From NCBI GenBank assembly GCA_002428885.1, contig DIYE01000129.1, positions 1-5,160 of the forward strand: 5,160 nucleotides of DNA, given 5' to 3'. Of this stretch, positions 1-4,936 are shown in pieces. The translations under genes and the position numbers were made by a program. Below the pieces are notes generated by a model that was not told the origin of the DNA, searched no databases, and saw nothing but the letters and a program-made list of their open reading frames with translations. Each line of letters begins with the position of its first letter. Positions within the stretch are counted from its first letter, which is position 1. Origin of the DNA: Alphaproteobacteria bacterium UBA6062 (GTDB taxonomy: Bacteria > Pseudomonadota > Alphaproteobacteria > Sneathiellales > Sneathiellaceae).

Positions 1-449
1 ACATTCGCGCCGAGATCCAGCATAATGGTTTCTCCGCGCGGGGACGGCAGCATAGAAGCCAGTGCCGGACGGTCGATGCCGGGAAGAGTGCGTAGCGAGA
101 ATTTCGCCATAGCCATCAAAGCACCGGTATTGCCGGCGGAAACCACACCCCCCGCTTCACCGTCACGCACGGAATCGATGGCCAGCCGCATACTGCTCTG
201 GCGTCCCTTACGCAAGGCGTGACTGGGTTTATCTTCGCCCTTGATGGCCTGATCCGTATGACGGATCTCAGAAACATCGCGAACCGCCGGATGGGCATCC
301 AGCAACGGGTTCAGTCTGTCTTCATCGCCAAACAGCAAAAACCGGGCGTCCGGGAACTGAACTCTGACGATGTCGACACCCTTGATAACAATATCCGGGG
401 CATCATCCCCTCCCATCGCATCAAGCGCAATAACAACGTTTTCGTTCAT
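1..449 (-). CDS. plsX: Phosphate acyltransferase PlsX, N-terminal part (cut by window edge)
   Basis: PlsX converts acyl-ACP and phosphate to acyl-phosphate, the donor for PlsY in the first step of phosphatidic acid synthesis; it is a soluble, membrane-associated enzyme. My reading of the minus strand from the ATG at 449-447 gives 149 complete codons with no stop before the left edge. The family is recognisable from the N-terminal block DAMGGDDAP (residues 10-18), the SAGNTGALMA block (104-113), the RPALA segment (127-131) and the closing LDLGAN. Family members are usually about 330-360 residues, so roughly 40% is present. The gene lies 49 bp downstream of rpmF, the usual rpmF-plsX pairing, and is probably co-transcribed with it. 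The Shine-Dalgarno is weak (CTGGA directly before the ATG). The ATG overlaps the stop of an 8-codon mini-ORF (472-446) in an ATGA arrangement, so translational coupling is possible. Family assignment is near certain. Confidence 0.97.
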   Translation of the reverse strand, partial: MNENVVIALDAMGGDDAPDIVIKGVDIVRVQFPDARFLLFGDEDRLNPLLDAHPAVRDVSEIRHTDQAIKGEDKPSHALRKGRQSSMRLAIDSVRDGEAGGVVSAGNTGALMAMAKFSLRTLPGIDRPALASMLPSPRGETIMLDLGAN

Positions 450-478
450 TCCAGCGTCCGGTTCTTACCCATTCGAAT

Positions 479-500
479 AAATCGGGAAAAGACCCGATTT
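479..500 (-). promoter_or_regulatory. Intercistronic hairpin at the rpmF stop / plsX leader
   Basis: Bases 479-486 (AAATCGGG) pair perfectly with 493-500 (CCCGATTT) around a 6-nt loop. On the minus-strand transcript the left arm begins within the rpmF stop codon (TAA at 501-499). The bases after it read ATTCGAATGG, with no long U tract, so it is not a convincing intrinsic terminator. It could be a weak attenuator, an RNA-processing or stability element, or a structure tuning plsX relative to rpmF. The pairing is seen directly; the function is inferred. Confidence 0.5.
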
Positions 501-684
501 AGAGAACTTCTGTTGTTTCCAGAACTTCCCGATCACCATAATAACCACAGGCGAGACAAATGTGATGAGGACGTGTCAACTCTCCGCAGTTAACGCATTC
601 CTGAACCTGTGTTCCGACCAAAGCGTCGTGTGCACGACGCATGTTGCGTTTAGACTTGGTCGTCTTCTTTTTAGGTACTGCCAT
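499..684 (-). CDS. rpmF: 50S ribosomal protein L32
   Basis: L32 is a small protein of the large ribosomal subunit. The protein is 61 residues, begins MAVPKKKTTKSKRNMRRAHD and is strongly basic in its first 20 residues, as is typical for bacterial L32. It carries a four-cysteine zinc ribbon (C30, C33, C43, C46, as CVNC and CLAC), so this is the zinc-binding form. The frame stays open upstream to 741, but the MAVPKKK start at 684 matches the family and has a purine-rich Shine-Dalgarno (AGAGAAGA) just upstream; the 19-residue extension has no family support. It sits between yceD (80-bp gap) and plsX (49-bp gap), a widely conserved order linking ribosome supply to lipid synthesis. The 80-bp leader contains a stable hairpin at 703-718. 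Confidence 0.98.
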   Translation of the reverse strand: MAVPKKKTTKSKRNMRRAHDALVGTQVQECVNCGELTRPHHICLACGYYGDREVLETTEVL

Positions 685-702
685 TTTTCTTCTCTCACTT
701 TG

Positions 703-718
703 CACCGGTCTCCCGGTG
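703..718 (-). promoter_or_regulatory. rpmF leader hairpin with GNRA-type tetraloop
   Basis: On the minus-strand RNA, CACCGG-GAGA-CCGGUG forms a 6-bp stem closed by a GAGA tetraloop, which fits the stable GNRA class. It ends 18 nt before the rpmF start codon, immediately 5' of the purine-rich ribosome binding region. No U tract follows, so it is not a terminator. It may be a translational control or mRNA-stability element for L32. The structure is read from sequence; the role is inference. Confidence 0.5.
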
Positions 719-764
719 TCTTCAATCAAATTCCGACACAAATCAGGGCTCTAAAGCAAACCCT

Positions 765-1331
765 TCAGTTCTTCTTCATCAGATCCTTCAAACCGGCAAA
801 AGGCTTATGAGTTTCGTCATCTACCTCATCGGCCTCTTTTTCAAGATCCCGGATGGTGTCCGAGACCGGTGAATTCTCATTCCCCTCTGCCCGGGGATAA
901 GGGTCCAGGGCCAGAGCAACCTGCTCACTCATCGCCTGAACAAGATCAATCCGACCATCTTCAATCAGCTCCGGAAGGTCATCTTCTTCCAGGCTGACAA
1001 CATAGTCCAGATCCTCAACCAATGTGTCTTCCCGTGCGAAGGTGTAACACATTGTAAAAGCTTCTTCAATTTCCTGCCTGACCGGAGTCAGGCTGATAAT
1101 GCACGACTGTTCTGCATCGGCCTTGACCGATGCTGCCAGCTGGATCAGCCCGCTTTTCGCCTTACGCTCGACGGTGCCGGACATCTGAAGAGAGTGAAGA
1201 GCGGGAATCTGCAGCCTGTCTGCAATTTCCCGGCACTCTTCATCCGATGCGACGATGTTGATATTCAAAGGCTCCCGCCCCAGACGCTCAACATTAATCC
1301 ACCGAGCAAATTCTTCCCCGGCACCCGACAT
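765..1331 (-). CDS. yceD: YceD/DUF177 family protein (23S rRNA accumulation factor-like)
   Basis: The 188-residue product belongs to the YceD/DUF177 family. The E. coli member is needed for normal 23S rRNA levels and, like this one, is encoded directly upstream of rpmF. Visible family marks are CIISLTPV around C77-V84, a central acidic stretch (about residues 102-125), the conserved EQVALALDPYPR block (136-147), and the C-terminal KPFAGLKDLMKK (176-187), the typical alphaproteobacterial ending. There is no signal peptide or membrane segment, so it should be cytoplasmic. The ATG at 1331 is preceded by GGAAAGGG about 7 nt upstream, a good ribosome binding site, which supports this start. A likely promoter lies at 1413-1441. 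The family is certain; the molecular function is inferred from the E. coli and plant members. Confidence 0.93.
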   Translation of the reverse strand: MSGAGEEFARWINVERLGREPLNINIVASDEECREIADRLQIPALHSLQMSGTVERKAKSGLIQLAASVKADAEQSCIISLTPVRQEIEEAFTMCYTFAREDTLVEDLDYVVSLEEDDLPELIEDGRIDLVQAMSEQVALALDPYPRAEGNENSPVSDTIRDLEKEADEVDDETHKPFAGLKDLMKKN

Positions 1332-1412
1332 GGGATGACCCTTTCCAACGACTTAGATCCGATATGACCGTACTGTGCTGAAAATACCCGGCCCTACAAT
1401 TTCGAAGGCGCG

Positions 1413-1441
1413 AAAATAAGCGTTTCGACGTCCCGGGTCAA
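1413..1441 (-). promoter_or_regulatory. Sigma70-type promoter for yceD-rpmF-plsX
   Basis: On the minus strand TTGACC (1441-1436) is followed after exactly 17 bp by TATTTT (1418-1413). That is 5/6 and 4/6 matches to the housekeeping consensus with ideal spacing. Transcription would start near 1406, leaving a leader of about 75 nt before yceD. It lies within the 189-bp gap between the chaperone gene and yceD. I see no convincing terminator in that gap, so read-through from the chaperone gene is also possible. Confidence 0.55.
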
Positions 1442-1520
1442 CGGCTTTTCGCCTCTCCATTTAAACCATTGTTATTCATCGTAAAAATACTCTTCACCAG
1501 TGGCAACAAACACCTTATCG

Positions 1521-2072
1521 CTAAGATGATGTTGCAAATTCGTGAAATGTGATCTTTCCATGCATCAGATCTGTTGTCGGTTGCGAGGCCAGATAAGTAT
1601 CATTCTGCCGGATATAGTCAGCCAGGCGAGATACAGATTCGTCCGACACCGGCTGCTCCAGCGTTCCGTAGTGATTGCGGATAAGAGCCTCCTCCAAAGT
1701 CTCTTCACCGGTATCAAGCGCCGTTTCATATGCAACCACCCTACCATAAAAAACCTTAGCCATGGCTTTGATGCGTTTTCCAACGCTGAGATCCCCAACA
1801 CCAATTTCCCGAAGAGACTGATCCATATCAGCGAACATCAGATCAAACACTGCCTGGGATAAGGCAGTCTGTTTCTCATTTCCGTCCCTTTTGAGGCGAC
1901 GCATCACCAGGAATGCATGTAAAGAGACCATCTCATACCGGCCATCAATCGTATCAGGGACATCCGCTTCCAGGTAGAAGACAGGCTCCCGAGCCTGCCG
2001 GACGATCTCCCGGTACAATTCCTGTGCGGCAATTTCCCGTTGCCGCGAACCAAAGAACTTTTTTAGAAACAT
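1521..2072 (-). CDS. Ubiquinol-cytochrome c chaperone (Cbp3/UQCC1-like)
   Basis: The 183-residue protein matches the ubiquinol-cytochrome c chaperone family, whose mitochondrial members Cbp3/UQCC1 assist cytochrome b synthesis and assembly of the bc1 complex (complex III). The signature is the helical block GRYEMVSLHAFLVMRRL (44-60), followed by FDLMFADMDQSLREIGVGDL (76-95) and VGKRIKAMAKVFYGR (97-111). A shorter conserved part, ALIRNHYG, lies at 129-136. No signal peptide or transmembrane helix is evident, so it should act in the cytoplasm at the membrane face. The start at 2072 gives MFLKKFFG, a usual N-terminus for the family; the ribosome binding site is only a G-rich run. It is divergent from bamE and upstream of yceD in the same direction. 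The bc1 role is inferred from the mitochondrial homologues. Confidence 0.93.
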   Translation of the reverse strand: MFLKKFFGSRQREIAAQELYREIVRQAREPVFYLEADVPDTIDGRYEMVSLHAFLVMRRLKRDGNEKQTALSQAVFDLMFADMDQSLREIGVGDLSVGKRIKAMAKVFYGRVVAYETALDTGEETLEEALIRNHYGTLEQPVSDESVSRLADYIRQNDTYLASQPTTDLMHGKITFHEFATSS

Positions 2073-2106
2073 GGGAACCCCCGACCTGTCTGTTCAGAAA
2101 AGTGCC

Positions 2107-2159
2107 CAGATACCGGAAAATAACAGATACCAAAAATTTGACAGATATACCCGGAAAAT
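2107..2159. repeat. Three spaced direct repeats CAGATA(TA)CC in the divergent spacer
   Basis: CAGATACC occurs at 2107-2114 and 2124-2131, and a variant CAGATATACC at 2142-2151, with starts 17 and 18 bp apart. The first and third copies are followed by the same extension, so CCGGAAAAT appears at 2113-2121 and 2151-2159. The third copy overlaps the TTGACA element at 2138-2143. This arrangement resembles a multi-site operator for a regulator of bamE, the chaperone gene or both. Chance or local duplication remains possible. Confidence 0.5.
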
Positions 2160-2167
2160 GGCATTTA
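2138..2167 (+). promoter_or_regulatory. Putative bamE promoter (-35 TTGACA)
   Basis: A perfect TTGACA at 2138-2143 points toward bamE. The -10 is poor: at 17-18 bp spacing the sequence is GCATTTA (2161-2167), and the better TTTAAG (2164-2169) is at 20 bp. Transcription would start near 2175, giving a leader of roughly 80 nt. The weak -10 and the overlapping direct repeat could mean that an activator is needed. Low to moderate confidence. Confidence 0.35.
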
Positions 2168-2175
2168 AGAAGGAT

Positions 2176-2204
2176 GAATTAAGCGCTCCTATCCGGACTG
2201 TCAA
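2176..2204 (-). promoter_or_regulatory. Putative chaperone-gene promoter (-35 TTGACA, minus strand)
   Basis: On the minus strand a perfect TTGACA (2204-2199) is followed 17 bp later by TAATTC (2181-2176), or 15 bp later by CTTAAT (2183-2178), which matches four of six -10 positions. The start would fall near 2170, about 100 nt before the chaperone ATG. It overlaps the facing bamE promoter candidate. The -35 is seen directly; the -10 assignment is weak. Confidence 0.35.
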
Positions 2205-2258
2205 CTGGCAGCATTACGGATCCGGGCGCATATTGCGGATGCGGGGCTTCGTTCTGTC

Positions 2259-2705
2259 ATGAAAACACTGAAAATGATTCTGGCCGCAGGCGCGCTCAGC
2301 CTGACGATTTCTGCCTGTGATAGTATTCAGGAGACAAAAGGTTATCGTCTGGATGCGGAACAACTGGCTAAGGTTGAACCGGGCATTGCGAATAAAGATT
2401 CCGTTGTCGAGACACTGGGCTCTCCGTCCAGCATCTCCACATTCCCGGATCAGGGGGAGGCCTGGTACTATATCAGCCGCAAAACAGAGCATGTCGCCTT
2501 CCTTGACAAAGATGTTCTTGAGCAGTCTGTTGTTGTCGTCAAATTTGATGAAAATGATGTTGTTGAAACCATCAAAAATTATGACAAGGAAGACGGTCAA
2601 GAGATTGACATTGTTGACCGGACGACGCCGACAGGCGGAAACGAGCTTGGCTTCTTCGAACAGATCTTTGGTAACTTCGGCCGCTTTAACCCGGGCGCCA
2701 ACTGA
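2259..2705 (+). CDS. bamE: Outer membrane assembly lipoprotein BamE (SmpA/OmlA family)
   Basis: BamE is an accessory lipoprotein of the Bam complex, which inserts beta-barrel proteins into the outer membrane. The 148-residue product has a lipoprotein signal peptide (MKTLKMILAAGALSLTISAC) with lipobox ISAC and lipidation cysteine C20. The SmpA/OmlA domain covers about residues 28-108: KVEPGIANKDSVVETLGSPSS (38-58) is the typical helix and turn, then EAWYYISR (67-74) and a strand with VVVVKFDEND (91-100). The tail TPTGGNELGFFEQIFGNFGRF (123-143) is an alphaproteobacterial extension. The ATG at 2259 gives a complete signal peptide; the Shine-Dalgarno is poor (GGGG 12 nt upstream). The start overlaps the TGA of a 7-codon mini-ORF beginning at 2239. 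An oddity is Asp at +2 after the lipid cysteine, which in E. coli favours inner-membrane retention. A strong terminator follows. Confidence 0.92.
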   Translation: MKTLKMILAAGALSLTISACDSIQETKGYRLDAEQLAKVEPGIANKDSVVETLGSPSSISTFPDQGEAWYYISRKTEHVAFLDKDVLEQSVVVVKFDENDVVETIKNYDKEDGQEIDIVDRTTPTGGNELGFFEQIFGNFGRFNPGAN

Positions 2706-2725
2706 TCAGTCATCAATTGAAACGT

Positions 2726-2761
2726 AAAACCCCCGGCTCAGACCGGGGGTTTTCTTTTTTT
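2726..2761 (+). terminator. Rho-independent terminator after bamE
   Basis: An 11-bp perfect stem (AAAACCCCCGG at 2726-2736 pairing with CCGGGGGTTTT at 2743-2753) encloses a 6-nt loop. It is followed by C and seven T, ending at 2761. It begins 20 bp after the bamE stop and marks a monocistronic transcript. Read on the minus strand, the same stem ends in only four T, so it may also give partial termination for hppA, whose stop codon is 32 bp away. Confidence 0.93.
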
Positions 2762-2792
2762 GAATCAGATTTTACAGCCTGGGGACCCGACC

Positions 2793-4898
2793 CTAGTGAG
2801 CCAAAACCGCCAACAAGAGCAGTGCGATGATATTGGTAATCTTGATCATCGGGTTGACCGCCGGTCCGGCAGTATCCTTATAAGGGTCACCAACCGTATC
2901 CCCGGTAACTGCTGCAGCATGGGCGTCTGTTCCCTTACCGCCGTGATTGCCGTCTTCGATATACTTCTTGGCATTGTCCCAGGCACCACCGCCGGCGGTC
3001 ATGGAGATCGCGACAAACAGGCCGGTAATAATCACGCCCAGCAACATTGCTCCGACCGTCGAGAAAGCGGCTGACTTATCTGCAATCAGCAGCACCACAC
3101 CAAAGACCACGATTGGCGCGAGAAGTGGCAGCAAGGACGGTATAATCATCTCCTTGATCGCGGCCCTGGTCAGCATGTCAACGGCCCTGCCGTAATCAGG
3201 CTTGGCTGTTCCTTCCATAATACCGGCAATTTCCTTGAACTGACGACGGACCTCCCGGACAACCGAACCAGCGGCTCTTCCCACAGACATCATGCCCATA
3301 GCACCAAACAGGTAAGGCAGAAGACCGCCCAGGATCAGTCCGACAACAATAAACGGGTTTTGTAGACTGAAATCCAGTGTCACTCCCTGATAGAAAGCAT
3401 ATTGATCGGCCGACGCATTGGAAATGAAGTAAGCCAGATCTTCCGTATAGGCTGCGAACAGAACCAAGGCCCCCAAACCGGCAGATCCGATGGCATATCC
3501 TTTGGTCACGGCTTTTGTGGTATTGCCGACGGCATCAAGGGCATCTGTTGTTTTACGAACATCTTCGTCCATTTCCGCCATTTCGGCGATACCGCCTGCA
3601 TTGTCTGTCACCGGACCATAGGCATCCAGGGCCACAACCATACCGGCCAATGCCAGCATAGTGGTTACCGCAATAGCAATACCGAACAAAGCAGCCAGGT
3701 TATAAGCCACCACGATACCGGCACAGATGATAATCGCGGGTACTGCCGTTGCTTCCATGGAAACAGCGAGCCCCTGGATCACATTCGTACCGTGCCCCGT
3801 TTCCGATGCGCCAGCTATGCTTCTAACCGGTCGGTATTCGGTGGATGTATAATATTCGGTCACCCAGATGATCAGACCCGTAACAACCAGTCCAATCAAG
3901 CCACAGTAAAATAGGCTGGCACCAGTAAAGGTCTTATCTCCAATGGAAAACTCGGTCGCGGTTCCAATGGTCATGGAGGTTATAGGCCATAGCGCTATGG
4001 CTGACAGAACCGCCGTCACGGCAAATCCTTTATAGAGAGCCCCCATGATATTGTTACTGTTCCCCAACTTAACAAAGAAGGTCCCAATGACTGATGTGAT
4101 GATGCAAACACCGCCAATCATCAACGGATAAACCATTAGCTGGGCATTATCCGCAAAATAGATGGAGGATAGAACCATGGTCGCAACAACTGTTACGGCA
4201 TAGGTTTCAAACAAATCCGCGGCCATGCCTGCGCAGTCACCGACATTGTCTCCCACATTATCGGCAATAACCGCCGGATTTCTGGGATCGTCTTCCGGAA
4301 TACCGGCCTCGACTTTACCGACCAGGTCAGCCCCCACATCCGCACCCTTGGTGAAGATGCCGCCGCCGAGACGGGCGAAAATGGAGATCAGGGAGGCACC
4401 GAAACCGAGACCGACAAGGCTGTCAATCATTTCACGACCGGCAACACCCATGGAGAGAAGAACAGCGTAGTAGCCCGCAACAGACAAAAGGGCGAGCCCG
4501 ACCACCAGCAAACCGGTTACCGCACCGGCTTTAAAGGATATATCCAGCCCCTCCTTCAATCCTTTCGCCGCGCCCGCCGCTGTGCGAACATTGGCCCGGA
4601 CCGAAACATGCATACCAATAAAACCGGCAGCGCCCGACAGGACAGCACCGATCAGAAATCCGATTCCCACTTTGATCCCTAACAGGAACCAGAGAATGAA
4701 GAAAATGACAACACCCACAATACCGATCGTCAGGTACTGGCGATTGAGATAAGCGGTTGCCCCTTCCTGAACCGCCGCTGAAATTTCCTGCATGCGTGCC
4801 GTACCGGCATCCGCAGACAACACTGATCGTCCCGCATAGAGACCATATGCGAGGGCAATCAAACCACAAATAATGGGAATCCACATAATTTCTGACAT
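2793..4898 (-). CDS. hppA: K+-independent proton-pumping membrane pyrophosphatase
   Basis: HppA hydrolyses pyrophosphate and pumps protons across the membrane. Read from the ATG at 4898 the protein is 701 residues, within the usual bacterial range, and very hydrophobic throughout (about 16 helices expected). Catalytic motifs, in this numbering: D187-VGA-D191-LVG-K195 with E197; DNVGDNVGD (213-221); D425, D432 and N433 in ALDAYGPVTDN; K644; and D667, D671, K674 and D675 in GDTVGDPYKD. The segment GNTTKAVTKG (458-467) has Lys462 and Thr465 where K+-dependent enzymes carry alanine and usually another small residue, so the enzyme should be K+-independent and H+-pumping. The frame can also open at a GTG at 4907, but that GTG lies inside the purine-rich AGGGTGGAG; the ATG at 4898 is better placed. 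It is convergent with bamE and its promoter should lie in the AT-rich region to the right. No frameshift or missing key residue was seen. Confidence 0.97.
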   Translation of the reverse strand: MSEIMWIPIICGLIALAYGLYAGRSVLSADAGTARMQEISAAVQEGATAYLNRQYLTIGIVGVVIFFILWFLLGIKVGIGFLIGAVLSGAAGFIGMHVSVRANVRTAAGAAKGLKEGLDISFKAGAVTGLLVVGLALLSVAGYYAVLLSMGVAGREMIDSLVGLGFGASLISIFARLGGGIFTKGADVGADLVGKVEAGIPEDDPRNPAVIADNVGDNVGDCAGMAADLFETYAVTVVATMVLSSIYFADNAQLMVYPLMIGGVCIITSVIGTFFVKLGNSNNIMGALYKGFAVTAVLSAIALWPITSMTIGTATEFSIGDKTFTGASLFYCGLIGLVVTGLIIWVTEYYTSTEYRPVRSIAGASETGHGTNVIQGLAVSMEATAVPAIIICAGIVVAYNLAALFGIAIAVTTMLALAGMVVALDAYGPVTDNAGGIAEMAEMDEDVRKTTDALDAVGNTTKAVTKGYAIGSAGLGALVLFAAYTEDLAYFISNASADQYAFYQGVTLDFSLQNPFIVVGLILGGLLPYLFGAMGMMSVGRAAGSVVREVRRQFKEIAGIMEGTAKPDYGRAVDMLTRAAIKEMIIPSLLPLLAPIVVFGVVLLIADKSAAFSTVGAMLLGVIITGLFVAISMTAGGGAWDNAKKYIEDGNHGGKGTDAHAAAVTGDTVGDPYKDTAGPAVNPMIKITNIIALLLLAVLAH

Positions 4899-4901
4899 TG
4901 A

Positions 4902-4910
4902 CTCCACCCT
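4902..4910 (-). promoter_or_regulatory. hppA ribosome binding site deciding the start
   Basis: On the minus strand AGGGTGGAG precedes the ATG at 4898. AGGG is 8 nt and GGAG 3 nt from that ATG. The alternative GTG start (4907-4905) lies inside this element and has no purine-rich site of its own within the usual distance. This favours the 701-residue product over 704. Confidence 0.65.
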
Positions 4911-4919
4911 AGTTTTCCG

Positions 4920-4936
4920 ACGGGCCTGCTGCCCGT
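4920..4936 (-). promoter_or_regulatory. Hairpin in the hppA leader
   Basis: ACGGGC (4920-4925) pairs with GCCCGT (4931-4936) around a 5-nt loop. In the hppA transcript it ends about 9 nt before the Shine-Dalgarno. No U tract follows in the hppA direction. In the plus direction it is followed by GGGTTATTTTGATT, a poor terminator tail. It may protect the mRNA or modulate initiation; function is inferred. Confidence 0.4.

Noticed and set aside
219..593. Open frame of 124 codons on the plus strand
   Set aside because: It runs antisense across plsX and the rpmF end, has no recognisable domain, and the minus-strand genes account for the sequence.
1438..1458. Possible terminator between the chaperone gene and yceD (GGCGAAAAGCC)
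   Set aside because: The stem is only 3 bp and no T tract follows, and the sequence lies just upstream of the yceD promoter.
2071..2262. Open frame of 63 codons across the divergent spacer, ending at the bamE start
   Set aside because: Its start coincides with the chaperone start on the other strand, it has no ribosome binding site or family features, and it runs through the promoter elements. Only its last seven codons are noted as a mini-ORF.
2107..2262. Possible Pho box (CTGTCAT-like pieces in the bamE spacer)
   Set aside because: The CTGTCA-like pieces on the two strands are not in the 11-bp direct-repeat spacing of a Pho box; the repeats seen are 17-18 bp apart.
3402..3914. 170-codon plus-strand frame, rich in Cys, His and Gly
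   Set aside because: It is antisense to the middle of hppA and mirrors its conserved codons; there is no independent evidence of a gene.
4531..4884. 117-codon minus-strand frame, rich in Cys, Trp and Gly
   Set aside because: It lies out of frame within hppA; its composition is typical of a frame-shifted membrane protein.
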